Assembly: GCA_031370485.1 (NCBI GenBank)
Contig: JANMQK010000020.1
Location: 1-22,423, forward strand
From: JANMQK01 sp031370485
GTDB lineage: Bacteria; Acidobacteriota; Polarisedimenticolia; Gp22-AA2
Length of the DNA: 22,423 bases
Direction: 5' to 3'
Under the pieces are notes generated by a model. That model was not told the DNA's origin. It saw only the letters and a program-made list of their open reading frames with translations, and did no database searches. The translations under genes were made by a program, and so were the position numbers. Below are positions 1-7,559 of the stretch, piece by piece (the stretch's first letter is position 1; every line of letters starts with the position of its first letter).

Positions 1-73
1 CGCCTGAGAGGGTTCGAACCTCCGACCCCCAGCTTCGGAGGCTGGTGCTCTAATCCAACTGAGCTACAGGCGC
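1..73 (-). tRNA. tRNA-Arg (anticodon CCG), 3' end cut by window edge
   Basis: Read on the minus strand this is a tRNA cloverleaf. It has acceptor strand GCGCCTG at its 5' end (position 73), a D arm closed by GCTC/GAGC, an anticodon arm CCAGC-CTCCGAA-GCTGG giving anticodon CCG, and a T arm with loop TTCGAAC. The 3' acceptor strand reads CAGGCG and would be completed by a C just outside the window, so the last acceptor base, the discriminator and any CCA are missing here. It decodes the CGG arginine codon, a plausible need in this high-GC genome. It lies 20 bases downstream of tRNA-Pro on the same strand and is probably co-transcribed with it. Confidence 0.93.
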
Positions 74-93
74 ATGTGTTGCCGTTCAGTCCC

Positions 94-170
94 TGGTCGG
101 GGCGAGTGGATTTGAACCACCGACCCTCTGCTCCCAAAGCAGATGCGCTACCAGGCTGCGCTACGCCCCG
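94..170 (-). tRNA. tRNA-Pro (anticodon TGG), CCA encoded
   Basis: This is a complete minus-strand cloverleaf starting at position 170. Acceptor CGGGGCG pairs with CGCCCCG at 98-104. The anticodon arm TCTGC-TTTGGGA-GCAGA gives anticodon TGG, and the T loop is TTCAAAT. Discriminator A (97) is followed by a genome-encoded CCA (94-96). The tRNA reads CCA and, by wobble, other proline codons. A C1-G72 closing pair is typical of bacterial tRNA-Pro, which supports the call. Confidence 0.96.
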
Positions 171-200
171 AAGTTCTCCACGTCGTGGAATCGGACCGCC

Positions 201-206
201 ATTCTA
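201..206 (-). promoter_or_regulatory. possible -10 box for the tRNA-Pro/tRNA-Arg pair
   Basis: The minus strand carries TAGAAT here, with its inner edge about 30 bases before the 5' end of tRNA-Pro. The same hexamer occurs in two stronger promoters of this window (7901-7906 and 19165-19170). No convincing -35 hexamer is seen at 16-18 bases, so this is a weak call. Read-through from the upstream minus-strand gene, whose stop is at 222-224, is an alternative. Confidence 0.3.
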
Positions 207-221
207 CAACATCGGCTTCGT

Positions 222-995
222 TCAGCGGTGCCCGCCTCGGGGCGACCGCGGCCGCGAAGGGGACGAAGAGCCGCGGTTCGAAGGGGCTCCCGAGGACCCG
301 CCGCGCGGCGAACCGCGGGGCGACATCTGACCGCCGGGAGGGGTGGTTCCGGGCTGGCCGCGTGGCGCGCCCCGCGGTGAGATTCTGCCGCGGTGGTGGC
401 CTCCGTAGTGCCCGTAGTTTCCGTAGTAGTAGTAACCGTACGGGTAGCCATAGGGGTAGTAGTATCCCGCATAGAACCCGGGGTAGTAGTTGTACGGATA
501 GTACCCGGGGTAGTAGTAGGCAGAGGCGTAGTCACCGGGGCAGTAATAGATGTCGCACATATCCTGCGTCTGGGATTGTGGCGATGCGCCGGCCTCCCCT
601 TCCACCAATCTTCGGGGACGCGTTGTTAAATCCGCTCCGGAGCCTTCCGGCCCTGCGGCGCCCTCCCCATCTCCGGCAGGCGGCGCGTTGTCGACAGCCT
701 CCCCCCGGTCCATCACGGTGCGCACCAGGAGGTCTCCCGCCCCTGCCTCGCGGAGGCGGTCCAGGTCTTCCGGCTCGAGCACAAAGGTCACGCCTCTGTC
801 GCGCACGCTCTTGACGATGGCCTGCTGGCTCATGCCGGCCTCGAGCATGCCGATGACGTAGTCCACGCTCACGGGCGCGGTCTGTTTCTGAACCTGTGTC
901 TGGGTCTCGGGCTGGGCGGCCAGAACGGCCGGGGAGCCGGCGCACAGTAAAATCAGGAGCGCCGGGAACATCGCGATGAAAAGCGCATGCCTCAT
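222..995 (-). CDS. secreted Tyr/Gly-rich protein with Arg-Gly-Pro-rich tail, function unknown
   Basis: The 257-residue protein starts at ATG 995, chosen because GAGAGGTG lies just upstream and a clean signal peptide follows (residues 1-27, ending VLAA). Residues 44-100 form a compact helical module with an I-x-x-ML-x-x-GMS then DL-x-x-LR-x-AGA pattern. I associate such short modules with exported proteins of Acidobacteriota, from memory only. Residues 104-145 are a low-complexity linker. Residues 149-201 are extremely rich in Tyr, Gly and Pro (YYPGYYPYNYYPG and similar). Residues 202-257 are a basic tail with repeated PRG and RGG units. Two Cys (147 and 152) flank the start of the Tyr block. 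There is no enzyme motif. A cell-surface, adhesive or self-associating role is inference. It lies upstream of the tRNA genes and diverges from the ychF-type gene. Confidence 0.8.
   Translation of the reverse strand: MRHALFIAMFPALLILLCAGSPAVLAAQPETQTQVQKQTAPVSVDYVIGMLEAGMSQQAIVKSVRDRGVTFVLEPEDLDRLREAGAGDLLVRTVMDRGEAVDNAPPAGDGEGAAGPEGSGADLTTRPRRLVEGEAGASPQSQTQDMCDIYYCPGDYASAYYYPGYYPYNYYPGFYAGYYYPYGYPYGYYYYGNYGHYGGHHRGRISPRGAPRGQPGTTPPGGQMSPRGSPRGGSSGAPSNRGSSSPSRPRSPRGGHR
403..535. repeat. degenerate GTA/TAG-rich repeat coding for the Tyr/Gly block
   Basis: The plus strand is a run of short imperfect units such as GGGGTAGTAGT, CCGTAGTAGT and GGGTAGCC. On the minus strand these are TAC codons alternating with Gly, Pro and Asn codons. 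The repeats stay in frame for the whole block, so unit gain or loss in multiples of three would change the protein's length without breaking it. The region is locally lower in G+C than its surroundings. Confidence 0.7.
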
Positions 996-1013
996 AGTCC
1001 ACCTCTCTCGTAT

Positions 1014-1043
1014 ATGATACTCGCCTCCGGCCGCGTGTGCCAG
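1014..1043 (-). promoter_or_regulatory. candidate promoter for the Tyr-rich secreted protein
   Basis: On the minus strand a -35-like CTGGCA (1043-1038) is separated by 18 bases from a -10-like TATCAT (1019-1014). The start expected about seven bases on gives a roughly 12-base leader containing the GAGAGGTG ribosome site before ATG 995. Each box has only a partial match to the sigma-70 consensus, so this is tentative. Confidence 0.3.
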
Positions 1044-1090
1044 CCATTCCGGCGGATCGGCACTTTGCGACAACACTGAGCGTCACAACG

Positions 1091-2176
1091 ATGAAATTCG
1101 GATTGCTGGGTTTTCCCAAGGTCGGAAAGACGACCCTGTTCAACATCCTGACCGGCGCCCACATCGCCGTCGACAAGTACTCCTCCGCGAAGGCCCAACC
1201 GAACATCGGGGTGGCGCGCGTGCCGGAGCCGCGCCTCGACAGGCTCATGGCCATGTTCAAGCCGAAAAAGACGACTCACGCCCATGTGGACTTCCTCGAC
1301 ATCCAGGGCCTGGCCAAGGGCGAGGCGAAGGAGTCCCTGTACCTCCAGGAGATGCGCAACGTGGATGCGGTCGCCCACGTCGTCCGGGCGTTTCGCGATC
1401 CGGAGGTCGTCCACAGCGAGGGCGCGATCGATCCGCGCCGGGACATCGAGACGATGGACATCGAGCTCATCCTCGCCGACCTCGAGGTGGCGCAGCGACG
1501 GCTGGAGAGGCTGGAGCTCAATATCAAGAAGATGAAGAACAAGGAGGACGAAATCGAGCTGCCGATCATCCGCCGCTGTCTCGCGGCCCTCGAACGGGAG
1601 ACCCCGATTCGAGAGCTCGACCTGCTGGAGGAGGAGTTCAGGAAGATACGCGGCTTCGCGTTCCTCACCGCCAAGCCCCTCCTCGTGATCGTGAACCTGG
1701 ACGAGACCGACGTGAAGCGAATTCCGACGTTCATAGAGGATTTCTCGCTGACGGAGCGGGCCCACCGCAAGCACACCGCACTCTGCGCAATCTCGGCCAA
1801 GGTGGAGGAGGAAATCGCAGGGCTCGAACCGGCCGACGCCCGGGCATTCCTCGAGGACCTCGGGCTCAAGGAGCCGGCAAGGGACCGTCTGATTCGCGCC
1901 GCCTTCGGACTTCTGGGCTTGATCCAGTTCTTCACCGCGGGGGAGGACGAATGCCGGGCGTGGCCAATCCCCGGCGGCACCCGGGCCCCCCGCGCGGCCT
2001 CCACCATCCACAGCGATTTCGAGCGCGGGTTCATCCGGGCCGAGGTCGTGACGTACGACGACCTGGTATCGTCCGGGAGCCTCGCGGCAGCCCGCGAGCG
2101 CGCCCAGTTGCGCTCCGAGGGGAAAGACTACGTCGTGCAGGACGGCGACGTGATCAACTTCCGGTTCAACGTCTGA
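1091..2176 (+). CDS. ychF: YchF/OLA1-type GTP/ATP-binding protein (TGS/DUF933 C-terminus)
   Basis: This is a 361-residue translation-factor-related NTPase of the YchF/OLA1 branch of the Obg superfamily. The start is ATG 1091, because MKFGLLGFPKVGKTT aligns with the usual YchF N-terminus; an in-frame ATG at 1037 would add 18 unrelated residues. The P-loop is GFPKVGKTT (residues 7-15), the G3 element is DIQG (70-73), and the G4 element is NLDE (202-205), the YchF-type variant of NKxD. A helical insert (about 120-185) is followed by a C-terminal TGS domain with AWPIPGGTRAP and the signature ending DGDVINFRFNV. The stretch after G3 (residues 73-90) lacks the Gly-rich GEGLGN segment I expect in canonical YchF. 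No strong ribosome site is seen. Its 3' end overlaps selA on the other strand by 11 bases. Confidence 0.88.
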   Translation: MKFGLLGFPKVGKTTLFNILTGAHIAVDKYSSAKAQPNIGVARVPEPRLDRLMAMFKPKKTTHAHVDFLDIQGLAKGEAKESLYLQEMRNVDAVAHVVRAFRDPEVVHSEGAIDPRRDIETMDIELILADLEVAQRRLERLELNIKKMKNKEDEIELPIIRRCLAALERETPIRELDLLEEEFRKIRGFAFLTAKPLLVIVNLDETDVKRIPTFIEDFSLTERAHRKHTALCAISAKVEEEIAGLEPADARAFLEDLGLKEPARDRLIRAAFGLLGLIQFFTAGEDECRAWPIPGGTRAPRAASTIHSDFERGFIRAEVVTYDDLVSSGSLAAARERAQLRSEGKDYVVQDGDVINFRFNV

Positions 2177-3596
2177 CGGGCGGTCCCTCGTCCGGGCCGG
2201 CGGCGGCCACCAGGGCTTCCTCCACCACGCGATCCTGATCCTCCAGCACAGTCCTCAGATCGATCACGACACGCCCGCCTTCGATCCGCACGATGACCGG
2301 TGTCGTGAATCGGCGCAGGCTTTCCTCGAGAGACCGGGCCGATCGCTCCACGGACCGCACGGCCAGGAGGGACGTTGGCAATCCCTCCCCGGGGGCCGCC
2401 CCTCCGCCCGCGAGCGACAACCCGGGCACGATTTTCAGGATGAGGCGTGCGGCGGCGCGGGCCTCGACCGCCTGCTGGAGCCGCCGGGCCCGCTGTTCGA
2501 TCTCCTCGCGGGTGAGCCCCAGCATCCTCAGCACCGGGAGATTCGCCATGGCCGTGCCGCGGGCGAACTCCAGAAGCGACCCCTCGAGGCCGGCATACGT
2601 GAGCTTGTCGACCCGCAGCGCCCGGCTCAACGGGTTCTCCTTCATTTTTTTTATGAAGGCGAGCCGACCGATCAGAAGCCCCGACTGCGGCCCCCCCAGG
2701 AGCTTGTCACCGCTGCAGGCCACGACGTCCGCCCCGGCCGCGAGCGCTTGCTGCACCGTCGGTTCGTGGCGGATCCCGTGCGGGACGAGGTCGAGGAGGT
2801 TCCCGCTTCCCTGGTCGAGCAGGACCGGCACCCTGCGGCCCTTTCCGAGAGCGCAGACTTCCGCGAGCCCGGCCTGATGGGTGAACCCCGTGATCCTGTA
2901 ATTGCTGGGATGGACCTTCAGCAGGAGCCCGGTCTGCGGCCCCATCGCCCTCTCGTAGTCCTTGATGCGGGTCTTGTTTGTGGTGCCGACTTCGCGCAGG
3001 ATGGCCCCGCTTTTCCTCATGATATCGGGAATTCGGAACGAGCCGCCGATCTCCACCAACTCGCCCCGGGAGACGATCACCTCGCGCCCCTCCGCGATCG
3101 TGTTCAGGGCCAGGAGGACCGCGCCGGCGTTGTTGTTGACGACCAGGACCTCGTAGCCGGGAAAGACACGGGCCATCAACCGCGCAAGGTGGGAGGAGCG
3201 CGCGCCGCGCCGGCCGGCGTCGAGGTCGTACTCCAGGGTCGTATAGGCCCGCGCCACGTCCGCTATTCGCCGCGCCGCGGACTCGGGTAGCACGGCACGG
3301 CCGAGGTTCGTGTGCAGCACGACGCCGGTCGCATTGACCACCGGGCGCAACGTCGAGGTCTCGAGCGCCCGGCACTCCTCGGCAACCCACGGACCCAGCT
3401 CCGCGAGGAGCAACACAACCGCCCTCGTTTCGAGCTCTCCCTCGCGGATCGAGGCCCGGATTCCCTTGAGGCGCTCGCGCAGCAGCGACGCGACCAGCTC
3501 CCGCCCGTACCGCGACGCTGCCGCCTGGATCTCCTTCCTCTCGAGGATCTCGTGCATCTGCGGCAGGGAGCGCAGGAGCGCCGCCGCGGGGCCCAT
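2166..3596 (-). CDS. selA: L-seryl-tRNA(Sec) selenium transferase
   Basis: SelA is a PLP enzyme that converts seryl-tRNA(Sec) to selenocysteinyl-tRNA(Sec) using selenophosphate. The 476-residue product shows the N-terminal SelA motif (LRSLPQMHEIL), NATGVVLHTNLGRAVL (residues 88-103), the LVVNNNAGAV segment, GTTNKT (204-209) and the PLP-lysine motif SGDKLLGGPQ with K298. ATG 3596 is chosen because it aligns with the usual family start. A TTG at 3689 in the same frame has a better ribosome site (AAAGGAG, nine bases away) and would add a 31-residue basic N-terminus. No selB, selD, selC or obvious selenoprotein gene is in the window. Presence of SelA implies the genome encodes selenoproteins elsewhere. 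Confidence 0.93.
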   Translation of the reverse strand: MGPAAALLRSLPQMHEILERKEIQAAASRYGRELVASLLRERLKGIRASIREGELETRAVVLLLAELGPWVAEECRALETSTLRPVVNATGVVLHTNLGRAVLPESAARRIADVARAYTTLEYDLDAGRRGARSSHLARLMARVFPGYEVLVVNNNAGAVLLALNTIAEGREVIVSRGELVEIGGSFRIPDIMRKSGAILREVGTTNKTRIKDYERAMGPQTGLLLKVHPSNYRITGFTHQAGLAEVCALGKGRRVPVLLDQGSGNLLDLVPHGIRHEPTVQQALAAGADVVACSGDKLLGGPQSGLLIGRLAFIKKMKENPLSRALRVDKLTYAGLEGSLLEFARGTAMANLPVLRMLGLTREEIEQRARRLQQAVEARAAARLILKIVPGLSLAGGGAAPGEGLPTSLLAVRSVERSARSLEESLRRFTTPVIVRIEGGRVVIDLRTVLEDQDRVVEEALVAAAGPDEGPPVRR

Positions 3597-3757
3597 GCCG
3601 GCCCCGGATCGCGCCGGCTCCGGCCCGGGGCCTTTTCGGGAGCTCCGGCGCCGGGGCCTTGGGTGGGAGATCGCTCGGGTCCGTTTCAACGCCGCCCACT
3701 CCTTTTTTTGCGGCCTGCAGAGGCCCGCGGGCTCCGCCGCCCAGCGGCAGAGAGGGG

Positions 3758-3787
3758 ATCTGACCACACCCCCGCGGATACTGTCAA
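3758..3787 (-). promoter_or_regulatory. candidate selA promoter (TTGACA-N18-TCAGAT)
   Basis: The minus strand has a perfect -35 TTGACA (3787-3782), an 18-base spacer and TCAGAT (3763-3758), which is preceded by TGG as an extended -10. The -10 match is only three of six. Transcription would begin near 3751, upstream of both the TTG 3689 and the ATG 3596 start options. Confidence 0.4.
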
Positions 3788-3798
3788 AATTCCGCCTT

Positions 3799-3827
3799 TT
3801 GTCTCCCCCCTTTGGCCAACCTATATT
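3799..3827 (+). promoter_or_regulatory. candidate promoter for the 3934-5419 operon
   Basis: TTGTCT (3799-3804), a 17-base spacer and TATATT (3822-3827) match sigma-70 consensus at four and five of six positions. The start would fall near 3834, giving a leader of about 100 bases before GTG 3934. Confidence 0.42.
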
Positions 3828-3933
3828 CCCCAGGACGTGATCCGGGCCGAACGAGTGGGCCGGATCGACCCGCCGGGGGCGCGAGGGGCGCGGTGAAGCG
3901 GTTCGTCACTGTCGACCGCCGGGAGGATCGTGC

Positions 3934-4584
3934 GTGAGTCTCGAAGACGAACTCCACCAGATCGATCTCGAGATCAAGAAGCTCAAGATCCAGTTTGATC
4001 TCTTCTTCGTCGGCTCGCTGCCGAAACCGCCCACCGAGCAGAGGGAAGCGCTCGAACGGCTCGTCAAGAAATGCCAGGGCACCAGCACCAAGAGCCTCGC
4101 CACCCGGTTTCTCTGCAACAGCCTGGTCAACAAGTTCAACGCCTTCCAGGAGCTCTGGTCCAAGGGGATGAAAGCCAAGGAGGAGGGGGTCCGGTTGCAT
4201 CCGCTTGCGGCGCGCGCGGCGCATCAAAGCGCGGAAACCGAGACGGGGGGTTCGAGCGGCCCGACGCAGCCGGTTGCCGCGATGAACCATGCCGGGGGGG
4301 AGGCCGGGAACCCCGAGCGCCGCTCCCGCCAGCCCGGCCTGATCGCCGCGGCCCGCTTTTCCACCACCCGCCGGGACGATGCCGGTCTCAGGGGATTGTA
4401 CGAGAACTACGTAGCCGCAAAGAACCTCGCCGGCGATACGAAGCTCCCGAGCTTCGATACATTCGCCCGCGAGCTCACACGCCATGCCGCCCAGCTGAAG
4501 GCCAAGGCCGATTGTGAGGCCATCGAGGTTGAGGTATACTCCAACGACAATAAGGTGAAGCTGAGAGCAAGGCCGGCGAGGTAG
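3934..4584 (+). CDS. MXAN_5187-type C-terminal-domain protein, function unknown
   Basis: A 216-residue cytoplasmic protein starts at GTG 3934, supported by GGGAGG seven bases upstream. Residues 1-85 are a charged helical domain (LEDELHQIDLEIKKLKIQ, then FFVGSLPKPPTEQ and a segment around TRFLCNSLVNKFNAFQELW). Residues 90-145 are a variable linker. Residues 146-213 resume with DDAGLRGLYENYVAAKN and end in a beta-like EVEVYSNDNKVKLRARP. From memory this order matches the C-terminal domain first named for Myxococcus MXAN_5187, found in myxobacteria and acidobacteria. There is no catalytic motif. The next gene starts eight bases after the stop, so the two form an operon. Confidence 0.72.
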   Translation: MSLEDELHQIDLEIKKLKIQFDLFFVGSLPKPPTEQREALERLVKKCQGTSTKSLATRFLCNSLVNKFNAFQELWSKGMKAKEEGVRLHPLAARAAHQSAETETGGSSGPTQPVAAMNHAGGEAGNPERRSRQPGLIAAARFSTTRRDDAGLRGLYENYVAAKNLAGDTKLPSFDTFARELTRHAAQLKAKADCEAIEVEVYSNDNKVKLRARPAR

Positions 4585-4591
4585 AGACTCG

Positions 4592-5419
4592 GTGAGCGTT
4601 GTGAGCCATCGGCTGATCGTGGCGTTCGGACTTTTGGTGCTGCTCTCGGGAGCGCTGTTTATCCCGCGGGCCCTCGCCCAGGATCAGGGACAAAGCCCCG
4701 CGCCGCAGCCCAATCCCCCTCCGTCTGATGAGCCCGCCACTCCCCCGGACGAGGTGGACGACGAGGACCAGGAGGCAGAGCCTCCGGTCGAGGAGGCCGC
4801 GCCGCAGCAGCCCGCGCCGCCAGAAGCCCAACCACCGCAAGCCCAGCCGCCAAAGGCCCAGCCACCGCAGGCCGCGCCGCAGCCGCAGCCCAAGTCCACG
4901 GGCCCGCAACGGCCGAACGCTGCCGTGCCTCTCGGCGCCAATGTCACCGCCGAGAAGGTCGCCCGCTACCCCGGTCAGGCCGTGCTTCTCAACGAGCTGG
5001 GGAACCAGTTGCTTCAAAACGGCAGGGTGGCGGACGCCGTGTCCCGCTATCGCGAGGCCGTGCGGGTGGATCCCGATCTCGCGATCGCCTGGAACAACCT
5101 GGGGGTCGCGCGGGAGGCGATGGGCAAGCACCGGTCGGCGCGAAGCGCCTACCGCCGGGCAATCAAGCTCCGGCCAAGTTACGCTCTTGCCTACTACAAC
5201 ATGGGCGTGGGATATGACGACCAGGATCGGTACGGGAAAGCGCTTCGCTACTACGTGAAGGCGGTCCAGCTCGACCGCACCCTGCTCGATCCGCGCGTGA
5301 ACCCCCAGGTGGTTTCCAACCGCCACCTCCCGGCCATCCTCATCCAGAACTACCTCGACCGCGGAGGCACGGTGCTGTTCCCGGTCGAGTCGGTCTACCC
5401 GAAACCTCCCGGGAAGTAG
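4592..5419 (+). CDS. exported Pro-rich TPR protein
   Basis: The 275-residue protein has an N-terminal signal segment (residues 6-29, ending RALA before QDQG). A Pro/Gln/Ala-rich spacer (35-105) follows with repeated AQPPQ/AQPPK units. Three TPR units then follow: about 131-160 (LNELGNQLLQNGRVADAVSRY), 165-194 (WNNLGVAREAMGKHRSA) and 199-228 (YYNMGVGYDDQDRYGKALRY). The tail ends VLFPVESVYPKPPGK. GTG 4592 is used; GTG 4601 is an alternative three codons later. It is probably co-transcribed with the preceding gene. TPRs suggest protein-protein contacts in the periplasm or at the envelope. No specific partner can be named. Confidence 0.8.
   Translation: MSVVSHRLIVAFGLLVLLSGALFIPRALAQDQGQSPAPQPNPPPSDEPATPPDEVDDEDQEAEPPVEEAAPQQPAPPEAQPPQAQPPKAQPPQAAPQPQPKSTGPQRPNAAVPLGANVTAEKVARYPGQAVLLNELGNQLLQNGRVADAVSRYREAVRVDPDLAIAWNNLGVAREAMGKHRSARSAYRRAIKLRPSYALAYYNMGVGYDDQDRYGKALRYYVKAVQLDRTLLDPRVNPQVVSNRHLPAILIQNYLDRGGTVLFPVESVYPKPPGK
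4785..4900 (+). repeat. in-frame Pro/Gln/Ala-coding degenerate repeat
   Basis: Imperfect units of 15-18 bases (variants of GCCCAGCCGCCAAAG and GCCCAACCACCGCAA) encode the AQPPQ/AQPPK run of the exported TPR protein. This is a typical flexible cell-wall or periplasm-spanning spacer. The repeat is too degenerate for a clear unit count. Confidence 0.5.
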
Positions 5420-5439
5420 CTCCCCCCTCCTTCGCGATC

Positions 5440-7548
5440 TCAGCGGGGAAAGGCCTCGCGCACGCCGCCGTCCGTCGTGATGATGCAGCCTGTTGTCTTG
5501 AGGGAGCGGTCCGAGGCCAGCCAGAGCGCCGCCTCGGCGACATCCTCCGACGTCACCCGTACCCCAAGCAGATTGCGGCGCCGGTAGAAGTCCTCGAGGT
5601 CGCCCGCCGCGATCCCGTGGGCACGCGCCCTTTCCTCGCGGACCGCGGCCGACCAGAGATGCGACCCCTCGAACACGGCATCGGGGTTGATCATGTTGAC
5701 ACGCATGCCGTGCTCGCCCCCTTCGATCGCCAGGATGCGGGCCAGCTGGGCTTCGGCGGCTTTGGCGGCGCTGTAGGCGCCGAAATCCTTCCCCGGGGCC
5801 AGGACGTTCTTCGACGCGATGAACACGAGGCTCCCTCCGAGCCGCTGATCCTCCAGCATGCGGACCGCCTCGCGCGCCACGAGGAAATGTCCCGTGGCGT
5901 TCACGTCGAGAGAGCGCTGCCAGTCCGTCAGGGTCATGCGGCCGATCGGCGAGGAATGGGCGATCCCCGCGTTGGACACGAGGACATCGAGCCCGCCGTA
6001 GGAACGCGCCGTCTCCTCGAACGCGGCGCGCACGCTCGCTTCGCTCGTGACATCCAGCTCCAGCCCGAGCGCACGGCCATATCCCCGGCTCGCGACGATC
6101 TCCCCGGCCAGCCTGCCCGCTCCCGCGCGGTCGATGTCGGTCACCACCACGTGGCAGTCCTCCTCCGCGAGGCGCAGGGCGATGGCGCGGCCGATGCCGC
6201 TCGCGGCCCCCGTGACCAGGGCGACCCGGCGCGCCAGCTCCCTGCCGGCCGGCGCCAGGCCCATCCGGTACAGCTCGAGCGGCCAGTACTCGACATCGAA
6301 ACTCTCCTGCACCGACAGGGCCCGGTAGTCCCCGATCCCCCGGGCCGAGCGCGCGACACCGACCGTGTGCTGGTAGACATCGGCGACGATGCTCGCGTGC
6401 CGGGCGTCCTTCCAGGCGCAGATCATCCCCACTCCCGGGATCAGGATGACGCGCGGCATCGGGTCGAGCCTCGGCTCGCCGCCCGTGGCGTGCTTCTTGA
6501 AATAGACCTCGTACCAGGCGGCGTATTTCTCCAGACCCTTCGCCAGCGCTTCCTTGAGCGCCACGAGCCCGTCCGGTTTCCCGATGCCGTCGATGGCGTC
6601 GCCTCCGAGGAACAGCGGCCTCGGCTTCATGTAGAGGAGGTGATCCGGTGTCGCCGGCCCGGCGAGAGAAACCTGGGGACCGGCTTCCGAGCCGACGAAC
6701 TCCAGGATCTCTTCCGAGTCGTCGTAGCGCAGCACAACCCGCCCCCCCGCCGGGGCCGCCGCAGTGCCGGCCGGCCCGCGGCTCAGGAGTCCGCGCAGGT
6801 ACGGGGCGATCTGCGCGACCACGCTCCGGCGCGTCTCCGGGGGTAGAGGAGCGCGGACCTGCGCCCCGAAAACGAGCCTGCCGGCGGCGCGGCGCCGCGC
6901 GTACTCCTCGGCGCGGCTGTTCATCTCGATCGTCGTGTTATACGACTTTTTCGCGGTATCGCCCCAGGTGATGAGGCCGTGCTTCTCCAGGATTGCGCAG
7001 CGGGCCTCCGGGTGGGCCCGCACCGCAAGCGCGACCTCGCGGGACAGGAGGAATCCCGGGCGCCGGTAGGGTATCCAGACGGCATCCGCGCCGAACACCT
7101 CTCCGGCGTGCCGGCGGCCGTCCACCGTGTCGGTGATCCCGAGGATCGCGTCGGCGTGCGTGTGGTCAATGTGCGCGTGGGCCAGGAAGCCGTGCAGGAG
7201 CGTTTCGATCGAAGGCCGCGGCGACCCCGGCTCCATCAGGCAATGGACGAGGTACGTCACCATCGCGTCATCGTCCATCGTCTCGCGATCCCGCAACGGC
7301 TCGAGGTCGTCGAGCCGGATGCCGGGGAACTGCTTCGGCTCGATCGTCCTCAGATCCGAGCCGCTCCCCTTGATCCGCATCACCCGGACGGGACGGCCGC
7401 GGAAATCGATCTCCTCGTGTTTAATCGAGGTGTTGCCCCCGCCCCAGAGCACCAGCCGGGTCTCGCGGCCGATAAGACGGGAACGGTAGACCAGCAGGTC
7501 AAGACCCTGCAGGCCCCGGGCCTCGTCGTCATTCCAGAGGTTTTCCAT
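5440..7548 (-). CDS. bifunctional class II aldolase / short-chain dehydrogenase (RhaEW type)
   Basis: The 702-residue protein fuses two enzymes. Residues 1-430 are a class II aldolase/RhaD-like domain with metal-ligand candidates in AHAHIDHTHAD (His124, 126, 129, 131), a further His in LEKHGLITWGD (190) and YNTTIEMNSRAEEY. Residues 438-702 are a classical SDR: TGAASGIG (446-453), NAG (526-528), Ser579 and YSAAK (Tyr592/Lys596). The family is known as rhamnulose-1-phosphate aldolase plus lactaldehyde dehydrogenase, cleaving the sugar phosphate to dihydroxyacetone phosphate and oxidising lactaldehyde. The substrate here is inferred: no rhamnose isomerase, kinase or transporter is nearby. ATG 7548 has no ribosome site. 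A perfect TATAAT lies 11 bases upstream, suggesting a very short leader. Its stop is 20 bases from the convergent TPR gene. Confidence 0.88.
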   Translation of the reverse strand: MENLWNDDEARGLQGLDLLVYRSRLIGRETRLVLWGGGNTSIKHEEIDFRGRPVRVMRIKGSGSDLRTIEPKQFPGIRLDDLEPLRDRETMDDDAMVTYLVHCLMEPGSPRPSIETLLHGFLAHAHIDHTHADAILGITDTVDGRRHAGEVFGADAVWIPYRRPGFLLSREVALAVRAHPEARCAILEKHGLITWGDTAKKSYNTTIEMNSRAEEYARRRAAGRLVFGAQVRAPLPPETRRSVVAQIAPYLRGLLSRGPAGTAAAPAGGRVVLRYDDSEEILEFVGSEAGPQVSLAGPATPDHLLYMKPRPLFLGGDAIDGIGKPDGLVALKEALAKGLEKYAAWYEVYFKKHATGGEPRLDPMPRVILIPGVGMICAWKDARHASIVADVYQHTVGVARSARGIGDYRALSVQESFDVEYWPLELYRMGLAPAGRELARRVALVTGAASGIGRAIALRLAEEDCHVVVTDIDRAGAGRLAGEIVASRGYGRALGLELDVTSEASVRAAFEETARSYGGLDVLVSNAGIAHSSPIGRMTLTDWQRSLDVNATGHFLVAREAVRMLEDQRLGGSLVFIASKNVLAPGKDFGAYSAAKAAEAQLARILAIEGGEHGMRVNMINPDAVFEGSHLWSAAVREERARAHGIAAGDLEDFYRRRNLLGVRVTSEDVAEAALWLASDRSLKTTGCIITTDGGVREAFPR

Positions 7549-7559
7549 GAGGAAGGGTG

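Larger units (their letters stand above)
3597..3933. other. intergenic region between selA and the MXAN_5187-type gene
   Basis: This gap holds divergent promoter candidates (minus 3758-3787, plus 3799-3827). It also holds an open but unconvincing upstream extension of the selA frame (3597-3767), a T7 tract at 3703-3709 and the GGGAGG ribosome site at 3921-3926. No RNA gene or repeat is recognised in it. Confidence 0.6.

Noticed and set aside
5617..6846. A 409-codon frame antisense to the aldolase/dehydrogenase
   Set aside because: The opposite strand carries all catalytic motifs of both enzyme domains; this frame has none.
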